DNA of 64,000 nt from Myxococcales bacterium. GTDB lineage: Bacteria; Myxococcota_A; Polyangia; Polyangiales; JADJMO01. Positions 57,075 through 64,000 of this stretch are shown in pieces (position 1 is the stretch's first letter; every line of letters begins with the position of its first letter). Position numbers and translations under genes: made by a program. Below the pieces are notes generated by a model. That model was not told the origin of the DNA, made no database searches, and saw nothing but the letters and a program-made list of their open reading frames with translations. The DNA is taken from contig JADJMO010000006.1 in assembly GCA_016709545.1 (NCBI GenBank), positions 440,289 to 504,288 on the forward strand, read 5' to 3'.

Positions 57075-57780
57075 CCGCAGCGGTGTCGTCGTCGTCGTCG
57101 TCGTCGTCGTCGTCCTGCCCCGAATCGTCCTCGGGCATCGCCTCTTCCTCGGGCGGCGCGCGACCCTCGTCGAGGGCTTGCTGACGGGCCTTCTCGGCCG
57201 CGGCGCGGGCCTGGGCAGCGCGCTGGAGGACCTGGGGCTTGGGGGCCACCTGCAGGATCATCGTGCGCCCGTCGAGGCGGGGCGCGAGCTCGGTGACCGA
57301 GAGATCCTCCACCTTGGCGAGGATCTGATCGAGCTGCATCTTGGCGCGGTCGGGGTGGGTGATCTCGCGGCCGCGGAAGCGGACCGTGAACTTCACCTTG
57401 TCGCCCGCCTCGAGGAAGCGGCGCGCGTGGTTCACCTTCACCTCGAGATCGTGATCGTCGGTCTTGGGGCGGAGCTTGAGCTCCTTGACCTCGATCACCG
57501 TCTGCTTCCGGCGCGCCTCGGCGGCCTTCTTCTTCTCCTCGTACTTCATCTTGCCGAAGTCGAGGATCTTGCAGACGGGGGGATCACTCTTCGCGTTGAC
57601 CTCCACGAGGTCGAGACCCGCCTCCTGCGCCATCCGTAGCGCCTCGTGGGTGGCGACCACCCCGAGGAGCCCGCCGTCCGCGCCGATGAGGCGAACCTCG
57701 GGCACGCGGATGCGGTGGTTGACGCGGGTGGTGATGGGACGCTTGTCCCGGGGGTCCATCGGGCGACGGCCAAAGCCCAT
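57067..57780 (-). CDS. infC: Translation initiation factor IF-3 with acidic C-terminal tail
   Basis: A 237-residue IF-3. The N-domain starts VNHRIRVPEVRLIGADGGLL (about residue 21) and includes DLVEVNAKSDPPVCKILDFG. The linker is KMKYEEKKKAAEARRKQ, and the C-domain has KELKLRPKTDDHDLEVKVNH, VKFTVRFRGREITHPDRAKM and LAPRLDGRTMILQVAPK. Normal IF-3 would stop near residue 185. Here ~50 residues follow, Ala/Arg/Glu-rich, then ten consecutive Asp. IF-3 of Myxococcus xanthus (Dsg) is also reported to carry a long C-terminal extension needed for development. The start is ATG at 57780 with a GGAAGGA site, unlike the AUU/AUC start of many infC genes. 48 bp downstream of thrS. Confidence 0.96.
   Translation of the reverse strand: MGFGRRPMDPRDKRPITTRVNHRIRVPEVRLIGADGGLLGVVATHEALRMAQEAGLDLVEVNAKSDPPVCKILDFGKMKYEEKKKAAEARRKQTVIEVKELKLRPKTDDHDLEVKVNHARRFLEAGDKVKFTVRFRGREITHPDRAKMQLDQILAKVEDLSVTELAPRLDGRTMILQVAPKPQVLQRAAQARAAAEKARQQALDEGRAPPEEEAMPEDDSGQDDDDDDDDDDTAAAT
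57084..57113. repeat. (GTC)10 trinucleotide run coding poly-Asp in infC
   Basis: Ten perfect GTC units (GAC codons on the coding strand) near the end of infC. Slippage would add or remove single Asp residues without breaking the frame. Together with the 11-unit run at 16582-16614, these are the only long perfect trinucleotide repeats I saw here. Confidence 0.9.
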
Positions 57781-57828
57781 GAGCGATAGGAATCCTTCCT
57801 TGGTTCGAGAGAGTCGGGCGAGAGGGTA

Positions 57829-59841
57829 CTAGGAATTCTGGGGGCGGGGGAACACACCCTCCGCGAGGAGTTTTTGCACCACCTCGGCGAGGGGGATGGC
57901 GCCGAGGTCGTCGTTGCCGGGGCGCAGCGCGAGGGCGCGGTTCTCGGCCTCTTTGCCGCCGACGACCGCCAGGTAGGGGTAGCGCATCTGACGCGCCGCG
58001 CGGATCTTGGCGCCGAGCTTGTCGGGGCCGAGGTCGGTGGCGACGCGCACGCCGGCGAGCCGCAGGACCTGCTCGGCCTCGCGGGCGTAGGCCTCGAACT
58101 TCTCGCTCACCGTCAGGATGCACACCTGCTCGGGGGCGAGCCAGACCGGGAAGTTGCCGGCGACGTGCTCGAGGTAGACGGCGAAGAAGCGCTCGAGCGA
58201 GCCGAGGAGCGCGCGGTGCAGCATGACCGGGCGCTGGTCCTTGCCCTCGTGGTCGACGTACGCGAGCTCGAAGCGCTCGGGCATGTTGAAGTCGACCTGC
58301 ATCGTGCCGAGCTGCCAGCTGCGGCCGATGGCGTCCTTGACGTGGTACTCGAGCTTCGGGCCGTAGAACGCGCCCTCGCCCTCGGCGACGGTGAACGAGC
58401 GGCCGGCCGCGCGCATGGCGTCGGCGAGCGCGTGCTCGGCCGAGTCCCAGAGGGCGTCGCTGCCGACGCGCTTCTCGGGGCGGGTCGCGAGGCGCACGCG
58501 GACGTCGGTGAACCCGAACGTGCCGTAGGCCTCGTCGAGGAGCGCGTTGAAGGCGCTGATCTCGGGCTGCATCTGCGCGGGGGTGCAGAAGATGTGCGCG
58601 TCGTCCTGGCAGAACGTGCGCACGCGCGCGAGGCCGTGCACGACGCCGCCGCGCTCGTAGCGGTGCAGGCGGCCGAAGTCGGCGCAGCGGAACGGCAGCT
58701 CGCGGTAGCTGCGCTTGCGGTGCGAGAACAGCTGCGCGTGGCCGGGGCAGTTCATCGGCTTGACGCCGCGGGTCTCGGCGGCGAGCAGGTCGAGCTGGGC
58801 CTCGGTCGCGTGTTCGGCGGTGAGGGCGGCGCGGATGGCGTCGACCTTGGCCGGGTCGACGAAGTCGTCGGCGGTGACCGCGAGGTACATGTTCTCGCGG
58901 TAGTTCGCGAGGTGACCGCTCTTCTTGTAGAGCTCGTTGCCGTAGATCTGCGGGGTGATGACCTCGTCGTACCCGTGGCGCACGTAGAGGTCGCGCACGT
59001 AGTCGACGAGCCGGTGGTAGACCTTGGCGCCGCGCGGCAGGAAGAACGGCGAGGCCGGCGCGGCCGCGTCGAAGGCGAACAGCTCGAGCTCGCGCCCGAG
59101 CTTGCGGTGGTCGCGCGCCTTGGCCTGCTCGAGCTGCTCGAGGTGCGCCTTGAGCGCGGCCTCGTCGGGGAACGCCGTGCCGTAGATGCGCTGCAGCTGC
59201 GGGTTGCCCTCGATGCCGCGCCAGTAGGTGCCGCTCACCGCGGTGAGCTTGATCGCGCCGAGCTCGCCGGTGTGCGGCACGTGCGGGCCCTTGCAGAAGT
59301 CGACCCACTCGCTGCCCGCGGCCCCGTGGCGGTAGACGGTGAAGTCCGTGCCCGCCGGCAGGGTCTCCATCCACTCGACCTTGTAGGTCTCGCCCATCTT
59401 GGTGAAGAGGGCGACGGCGGCCTCGCGCGAGATCGGCTCGCGGCGGAACGGCGCCTTCTGCGCGATGATCTCGCGCATCTTGGCCTCGATGGCGACGAGG
59501 TCGTCCTCGGAGAACGTGCCGCCGCCCTTGCGGTCGAAGTCGTAATAGAAGCCGTTCTCGGTGGCCGGCCCGAAGGTGACCTTGGTGCCGGGGAACAGCT
59601 GCTGCACCGCGTCGGCCATCACGTGCGCGGTCGAGTGGCGGATGATCTCGAGGCCGTCGGCCGAGCCGCGCGTGACCGCGGTGAACCCCTTCTCGAGCTC
59701 GGCGGGATCGATCGCGGTGTGCAGGTCGACGAGCGCGTCGTCGGTGCGCGAAGAGAGGCGCACGCCGAGGACGTCGTCTTTGAGCGCGCCACGGGCGAGG
59801 AGGAGCTCGCGAACCGACTGCATCGAGGAATCGAGGGTCAT
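57829..59841 (-). CDS. thrS: Threonyl-tRNA synthetase
   Basis: A ~670-residue class II synthetase, the usual length. The N-terminal TGS domain (about 1-65) is followed by the editing domain with IIRHSTAHVMADAVQQLFPG and later SGTYWRGIEGNPQLQRIYGT. The catalytic core has GVKPMNCPGHAQLFSHRKRS (zinc-binding Cys and the class II signature), LARVRTFCQDDAHIFCTPAQ and YGPKLEYHVKDAIGRSWQLG. The C-terminal anticodon domain ends LAPEQVCILTVSEKFEAYAR. The start is taken at ATG 59841 (MTLDSSMQSVRELLLA); a GTG at 59853 adds four residues. It precedes infC on the minus strand, the standard thrS-infC order. Confidence 0.96.
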   Translation of the reverse strand: MTLDSSMQSVRELLLARGALKDDVLGVRLSSRTDDALVDLHTAIDPAELEKGFTAVTRGSADGLEIIRHSTAHVMADAVQQLFPGTKVTFGPATENGFYYDFDRKGGGTFSEDDLVAIEAKMREIIAQKAPFRREPISREAAVALFTKMGETYKVEWMETLPAGTDFTVYRHGAAGSEWVDFCKGPHVPHTGELGAIKLTAVSGTYWRGIEGNPQLQRIYGTAFPDEAALKAHLEQLEQAKARDHRKLGRELELFAFDAAAPASPFFLPRGAKVYHRLVDYVRDLYVRHGYDEVITPQIYGNELYKKSGHLANYRENMYLAVTADDFVDPAKVDAIRAALTAEHATEAQLDLLAAETRGVKPMNCPGHAQLFSHRKRSYRELPFRCADFGRLHRYERGGVVHGLARVRTFCQDDAHIFCTPAQMQPEISAFNALLDEAYGTFGFTDVRVRLATRPEKRVGSDALWDSAEHALADAMRAAGRSFTVAEGEGAFYGPKLEYHVKDAIGRSWQLGTMQVDFNMPERFELAYVDHEGKDQRPVMLHRALLGSLERFFAVYLEHVAGNFPVWLAPEQVCILTVSEKFEAYAREAEQVLRLAGVRVATDLGPDKLGAKIRAARQMRYPYLAVVGGKEAENRALALRPGNDDLGAIPLAEVVQKLLAEGVFPRPQNS

Positions 59842-59958
59842 GGGAGGGGGCACCAGAGAAAATGCGGGAGGCGCCTATACCCCGCCCCCGCGGGCTCTGC
59901 CAGGAGCGCCTTTGCCGGGCTTTCCAGTGCCCCGCCGGGCCCCTACGTTCCGGTCGAG

Positions 59959-61212
59959 ATGGCCACACGACCCAAGGTGGTGATCGTCGGGGGAGGGTTC
60001 GGGGGGCTCGAGGCCGCCAAGGCCCTGCGCGACGCGCCCGTGGAAGTGACCCTGGTCGATCGCCGCAACCACCACGTGTTCCAGCCCCTGCTCTACCAGG
60101 TGGCGACGGCGGGGCTCTCGCCGGCCGACATCGCCGAGCCGCTGCGCCGCATCCTGCGCGACCAGGAGAACGTGACCGTGCTCCTCGGCGAGGCAGAGCG
60201 GGTCGACCTCGCCGGCAAGCGCCTCGTCCTCACCGACGGCGAGGTCCCCTACGATCACCTGATCCTCGCGTGCGGCGCCTCGCACTCGTGGTTCGGGCAC
60301 GACGAGTGGGCGGAGCACGCGCTCGGCCTCAAGACGCTGGAAGACGCGCGCGAGGTGCGGCGCCGCGTGCTGCTCGCGTACGAGCGCGCGGAGCGCACCG
60401 AAGATGCGGCCGAGCGCGCAGCGCTGCTCACGTTCGTCGTCATCGGCGGCGGGCCCACCGGCGTCGAGATGGCGGGCGCGTTCGCCGAGATCGCGCACCT
60501 CACGCTGGCGCGGGATTTTCGGCGGATCGACCCGCACCAGGCCCGCGTGCACCTCATCGAGGCCGGGCCGCGCCTGTTGCCGGCGTTCGCCGAGGACCTC
60601 TCGGCGGCGACCAAGGCCTCGCTCGAGAAGCTGAAGGTCACCGTGCACTTGAACGCGCGCGTGACCGCGATCGCGCACGACGAGGTGCGGTTCGGGGACC
60701 AGACGATCGCGGCCAAGACGATCCTGTGGGCGGCCGGCGTGCAGGGCGCGCCGATCGCCCGCACCCTCGGCGTGGAGCTCGACCGCGCCGGTCGCGTGAA
60801 GGTACGCCCGGACTTCTCGCTCGAGGGCCACCCCGAGGTGTTCGTGATCGGCGACATGGCGGCGCTGACGGACGCGAAGGGGGTCGTCGTGCCCGGCGTC
60901 TGCCAGGGCGCGATGCAGGCCGGCAAGCTCGTCGGCAAGAACCTCGTGCGTGGCCTCGACGGCACCGCGCCCGAGCCGTTCGTCTACCGGGACCTCGGCA
61001 TCATGGCGACCATCGGGCGCGCGCACGCGGTGGTGCAACTGCCGCGCTTCCGGTTCTCGGGGTTCTTCGCGTGGCTCTTCTGGGCGTTCCTCCACGTGGC
61101 GCTGCTCATCGGCTTCGACAACCGCCTTGTCGTGATGATCGAGTGGATGTGGGCGTGGTTCACCTTCGACCGCGGCGCGCGCCTCATCACCCACGAGCGA
61201 CCGCACGGGTAG
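59959..61212 (+). CDS. Type II NADH dehydrogenase-like FAD/NAD(P)-dependent oxidoreductase
   Basis: A 417-residue flavoprotein of the NDH-2 family. The N-terminal FAD site is KVVIVGGGFGGLEAAKALRD, and RRNHHVFQPLLYQVATAGLS is the family's signature after it. The NAD(P)H site is LTFVVIGGGPTGVEMAGAFA. ILWAAGVQGAPIARTLGVEL and PEVFVIGDMA are also present. A hydrophobic C-terminal stretch (FFAWLFWAFLHVALLIGFDN) probably attaches it to the membrane. It would oxidise NADH and reduce quinone without pumping protons. ATG 59959 follows a short gap (117 bp) from the divergent thrS gene. The next plus-strand gene is 15 bp away. Confidence 0.9.
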   Translation: MATRPKVVIVGGGFGGLEAAKALRDAPVEVTLVDRRNHHVFQPLLYQVATAGLSPADIAEPLRRILRDQENVTVLLGEAERVDLAGKRLVLTDGEVPYDHLILACGASHSWFGHDEWAEHALGLKTLEDAREVRRRVLLAYERAERTEDAAERAALLTFVVIGGGPTGVEMAGAFAEIAHLTLARDFRRIDPHQARVHLIEAGPRLLPAFAEDLSAATKASLEKLKVTVHLNARVTAIAHDEVRFGDQTIAAKTILWAAGVQGAPIARTLGVELDRAGRVKVRPDFSLEGHPEVFVIGDMAALTDAKGVVVPGVCQGAMQAGKLVGKNLVRGLDGTAPEPFVYRDLGIMATIGRAHAVVQLPRFRFSGFFAWLFWAFLHVALLIGFDNRLVVMIEWMWAWFTFDRGARLITHERPHG

Positions 61213-61227
61213 GCTAGGCTCCGCGCG

Positions 61228-61731
61228 ATGAGCGCAACGATCGCCCAGCACGTGGCCACGTACTTCGAGGGCGAGAAGAACGCGGGCATGTTGATCGCCG
61301 GGATCGGCGCCGCGATGTTCGCGGCGGGGACGGCGCTGTTCCCCGCGCGCCACGGGCTCCGCGCGTTCGCGCTCACGCTGCTCGTGTGGGGCACGCTCGA
61401 GTTCGGCCTCGGCGCGGGGCTCTACCTGCGCACGGGGCCGCAGGTCGTGGACCTGCTGCGCGATCTCGGCAGGGACGCGGCGGCGTTCTATGCGAGCGAG
61501 GGAGCGCGCATGGCCAAGGTGCAGCGCAACTTCGTGGTGCTCGAGGCGGTGTGGCTCGGGGCGATCGCGGTGACCGGGGTCCTCGGCGTCGTGATGAAGA
61601 AAAGCCCGCTCGCCTCGGGGATCGCGCTCGGGATCCTGGTCAACGTGTCGGTGCTGCTCGCGTTCGACGTCGTCGCCGAGCGGCGGGGGGCGATCTACGA
61701 GCGAGCGCTCGTCGACAAGCGCCTGGAGTAG
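61228..61731 (+). CDS. Small membrane protein (167 aa), unknown function
   Basis: No family recognised. Four hydrophobic helices at about residues 20-40, 46-68, 103-123 and 127-150: MLIAGIGAAMFAAGTALF, RAFALTLLVWGTLEFGLGAG, VVLEAVWLGAIAVTGVLGVV and LASGIALGILVNVSVLLAFD. An amphipathic helix links pair 1 and 2 (VVDLLRDLGRDAAAFYASEG). Start ATG at 61228, 15 bp after the oxidoreductase stop, so likely in the same operon. The order quinone reductase, then a small membrane protein, might suggest a shared membrane role, but nothing shows it. Confidence 0.7.
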   Translation: MSATIAQHVATYFEGEKNAGMLIAGIGAAMFAAGTALFPARHGLRAFALTLLVWGTLEFGLGAGLYLRTGPQVVDLLRDLGRDAAAFYASEGARMAKVQRNFVVLEAVWLGAIAVTGVLGVVMKKSPLASGIALGILVNVSVLLAFDVVAERRGAIYERALVDKRLE

Positions 61732-61743
61732 GATCGCGGCGCG

Positions 61744-63020
61744 ATGACCGTGCGACTCCGGGGGCGGGTGCGGGGCAGCGGCGACGTGCTGCGGCGCGCG
61801 GAGCTCCTCTCCGAGGACGGCGAGCGCGTCGACGGCGCGGACGGCGAGGCGTTCGACCTCGTGCTGGAGGACGGTGCGGTCGTGCGGATCGAGGTGCCGA
61901 GCGACGCGGCGATCGTGCCGCTGCGCGTCGACCGCGGGGTGTGGAGCGATCTCGCGAAGACGCCGGGCGCCGAGCTGCTCGGCCGACGGACACCCGCGCC
62001 GCACGCGCGGATCGCACGATTTTCCACGGCGATCGTGCGCGACGGTGACGCCGTGGTCGTCGAGGGAGAGACGACCGACGACGTGGCGATCGACGAGGCG
62101 GCCTACCGGACCACGAGCGCGCGCAGGGTCACGGGCGCCCGGGCGCTGGTGGTCGGCGTCGGTGACGAGGGCGCCGCTGCCGTCGAGCGCGAGCTCGCAG
62201 CGAGAGCGCGGCGCGCCCGGGCTGGTGCGTACTCGTCGCGGGTCACGTTCGCCCTGTCCGAGGCTTTCCACGCGACCCTCGCGCGGTGGCGCCCGATCTC
62301 CGCGCTCGCCGCGGGGACCGTGGCCCTCCTCGCCTGCTGGCTGCCGCCATGGTTCGCCCTGTACATCCAGACGACGGCGCTCGGCGGGCTCGGCATGCTG
62401 GCCGTGCAGCGCCACCTCGGCCGGACGCCCCTCAAGTTCTCGGACGGCAACGAGCACCCGATGACGTGGTTCTTCTGGTGGGTGATCTTCTTCCCGCCGA
62501 GCGCCGCGCTGATGCCCGGCATCCTCGCGCTGTGGCTCGCCGTGGTCGCGGCGCTGATCTTCCTCGGGACGCATCGAACCGCGCGTCGGCTCGGGTGCTG
62601 CTCGAGACCGCACCGTTTCCTGCCGCGATGCCGGACGGCGCGTTCGGCGCGATCGTGGGCACCGTCGTCGACGGCGCCGCCGGTGTGTACATCGTCGACA
62701 CCGACCGCGGCCGCATCACGCTCGCGACCGACAACGCGCCGTGGTCCTCGTTGCCGCACGAGGGGAGCCGTCGCGCGTTCGATGGTGGCGCTCGCGTGCT
62801 CTTCGCCGGTCGACTCGAGCGGGTGGGCGAAGATCTCCACGTGTCCTACGGCGGACCGGACTCGCTCACGTGTTTCGTCGCCGGACCCGCCGAAGATCCG
62901 CGGGCGAACGCGCGGAGCTTCCTCGCCTCGCGCCGCCTCACCACGGTGGCGCTCGCGACGCTCGCCACCGCGGAGGTCGTGGCGTCGCTCGTGTGGCTCG
63001 GACTCGCCTACCACGTGTGA
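61744..63020 (+). CDS. Membrane protein of unknown function (one apparent frameshift)
   Basis: The reading frame starting ATG 61744 (VRLRGRVRGSGDVLRRAELL, beta-rich) contains hydrophobic helices at about residues 180-230 and 240-275: ISALAAGTVALLACWLPPWF and TWFFWWVIFFPPSAALMPGI. It then breaks after LALWLAVVAALIFLG. The protein-like sequence continues one frame away: DASNRASARVLLETAPFPAA, FGAIVGTVVDGAAGVYIVDT, and ends LATAEVVASLVWLGLAYHV at 63020 with a final helix. The missing base is in the GGG run at 62566-62568 (GGGG would restore it). Two separate genes cannot be excluded, but the second half lacks its own start signal. Restored length is about 425 residues. Function unknown. Confidence 0.7.
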
Positions 63021-63059
63021 CGGTTCGCCTGTTGGTCAGCGTGTTGCTAGGTGAGGGTC

Positions 63060-64000
63060 ATGCGTCTCCTCCGCGAGAGCCCGCTCCTCCTGCTCTTCGT
63101 GGTGAGCGGGCTCGGGTACCTGCTCGGGCGCATCCGCGTGCTCGGGCTCGAGCTCGGTGTGGCGGCGGTGCTGTTCGTCGGGCTCGGGGCGAGCGCGATC
63201 GACCCGGCCCTCAAGCTGCCGGAGCTCGTCCCGAGCTTCGGGCTCGCGGTGTTCGTCTACACGCTGGGGCTCGGCAGCGGCCCCGGGTTCTTCGGGTCGC
63301 TGCGGCGCCGGGGGTTGCGCGACGCGGGGCTCGCGCTGTCGGCCATCGCACTCGGGGCCGTGCTCTCCGCGATCGCGGGCCTGGTGCTCCACCTCGGGCG
63401 CGCTCGGTCGGCGGGCCTCTTCGCCGGCGCCCTCACCAACACGCCGGCCCTCGCGCAGGTCGTGCAGGCGTTGCGCGAAACCGGCGCCTCGCCGGACCAG
63501 CAGAGCGCCCCTGTCGTGGCCTACTCGGTGGGCTACCCGATGGGCGTGATCGGCGTGCTGCTCGCGCTCGCGTTCGTGCAGCGCTGGTACGTCGCCCACC
63601 CCGACTCGGTGGCGCCCGAGGCGCAGCGCGGGCCGCTCGTGTCGCGCACCGTGGAGCTGACCCACGGCGGCGACGCGACCACGGTCGGCGAGCGTCACCA
63701 CGTGGTGCTGTCGCGCTACGTGCGCGGCGAGCAGGTGTCGACGGTCGTCGAGGGTACGCGGCTCGATCCGGGCGACGTCGTCACCCTCGTCGGCAGCGTG
63801 GCCGACGTCGACGCCGCGGTCCTCGCCCTCGGGAAGCCGAGCGCGCTGCACCCGGAGCTCGACCGCTCCGTGCTCGATTTTCGTCGCGTGTTCGTCTCGA
63901 ACGCGCGGGCCATCGGGCGGCCGCTGCACGAGCTCGCGCTGGCCTCGCGGTTCTCGGCGGTGATCACCCGCATCCGCCGCGGCGACGTCGAGATGCTCGC
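63060..64000 (+). CDS. AspT/YidE-type (aspartate:alanine antiporter family) transporter, 5' part
   Basis: The gene runs out of the right edge. It begins MRLLRESPLLLLFVVSGLGY with ATG at 63060 and a GTGAGGG-type upstream site. The first ~180 residues form about five helices, including VLFVGLGASAIDPALKLPEL and FVYTLGLGSGPGFFGSLRRR, the family's duplicated-half signature. From about residue 185 the cytoplasmic part has TrkA-C (RCK_C) domain character: VSRTVELTHGGDATTVGERH, VEGTRLDPGDVVTLVGSVAD and FRRVFVSNARAIGRPLHELA. Such proteins exchange dicarboxylates or amino acids; the actual substrate here is unknown. Confidence 0.88.
   Translation, partial: MRLLRESPLLLLFVVSGLGYLLGRIRVLGLELGVAAVLFVGLGASAIDPALKLPELVPSFGLAVFVYTLGLGSGPGFFGSLRRRGLRDAGLALSAIALGAVLSAIAGLVLHLGRARSAGLFAGALTNTPALAQVVQALRETGASPDQQSAPVVAYSVGYPMGVIGVLLALAFVQRWYVAHPDSVAPEAQRGPLVSRTVELTHGGDATTVGERHHVVLSRYVRGEQVSTVVEGTRLDPGDVVTLVGSVADVDAAVLALGKPSALHPELDRSVLDFRRVFVSNARAIGRPLHELALASRFSAVITRIRRGDVEML

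Noticed and set aside
57067..57780. AUU start codon for infC
   Set aside because: An ATT occurs upstream near 57794, but it is not in frame with the protein; the ATG has a good ribosome-binding site.
57874..59958. Long plus-strand frame upstream of the NDH-2-like gene
   Set aside because: It runs antisense to thrS and has no start signal; the real gene begins at ATG 59959.

Overview
The window is 64 kb of very GC-rich DNA, roughly 70% by eye, coding on both strands with strong G/C in third codon positions. Gene content points to a large-genome myxobacterium (phylum Myxococcota, probably class Polyangia). The signs are several lipoproteins with Asp/Thr/Pro repeat linkers after the lipobox, an IF-3 with an acidic C-terminal tail, a eukaryote-like protein kinase, a REP-associated tyrosine transposase and type VI secretion accessory genes. 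No rRNA, CRISPR array, prophage or replication origin was seen. The genus is inference.

Layout. 1-7.2 kb: the end of a GNAT acetyltransferase, then an AddB-AddA type helicase-nuclease pair on the minus strand. 7.4-13 kb (plus strand): a SurA/PpiC foldase, a family-4 uracil-DNA glycosylase, a PH-domain membrane protein, an unknown protein, a lipoprotein and a crotonase. 13-24 kb (minus strand): DUF4349 lipoprotein, metallo-beta-lactamase-fold protein, methyltransferase, zinc-ribbon membrane protein, PAS-GGDEF protein, RecQ and a giant kinase. 24-38.8 kb: PlsC acyltransferase, P-loop kinase, an amidohydrolase lipoprotein, a probable envelope protein, CDP-alcohol phosphatidyltransferase, RlmH, a CorC-type protein, an RND exporter overlapping tRNA-Met, and ArgS. 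38.8-40.4 kb: a small accessory island with a RAYT transposase, a truncated IS481-type element and an unassigned coding remnant. 40.4-51.4 kb: ferritin-like lipoprotein, PAP2 phosphatase, clostripain-type peptidase, CAP lipoprotein, OPT transporter, aldo/keto reductase, PhyH oxygenase and secreted proteins. 51.4-57.1 kb: a type VI secretion accessory/effector cluster. 57-64 kb: infC-thrS, an NDH-2-like oxidoreductase, membrane proteins and the start of an AspT/YidE-type transporter.

The most interesting region is 51.45-57.07 kb. A ketoacyl-synthase-fold protein that appears to lack its catalytic residues lies beside a HEAT-repeat protein resembling TIGR02270. Next come a small linker ORF, a PAAR-like protein with a polyglycine hinge and a toxin-like C-terminus, and two overlapping small genes that could encode immunity proteins. 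This looks like an orphan effector-delivery island.

A second window-wide pattern is the number of otherwise well-conserved genes broken by one- or two-base indels. They are addA, addB, surA, the DUF4349 lipoprotein, the kinase, the membrane protein at 61.7 kb and the IS remnant. Several breaks lie in G/C homopolymers or GC dinucleotide runs. Most are probably sequencing or assembly errors, so these are annotated as single genes with a frameshift note.
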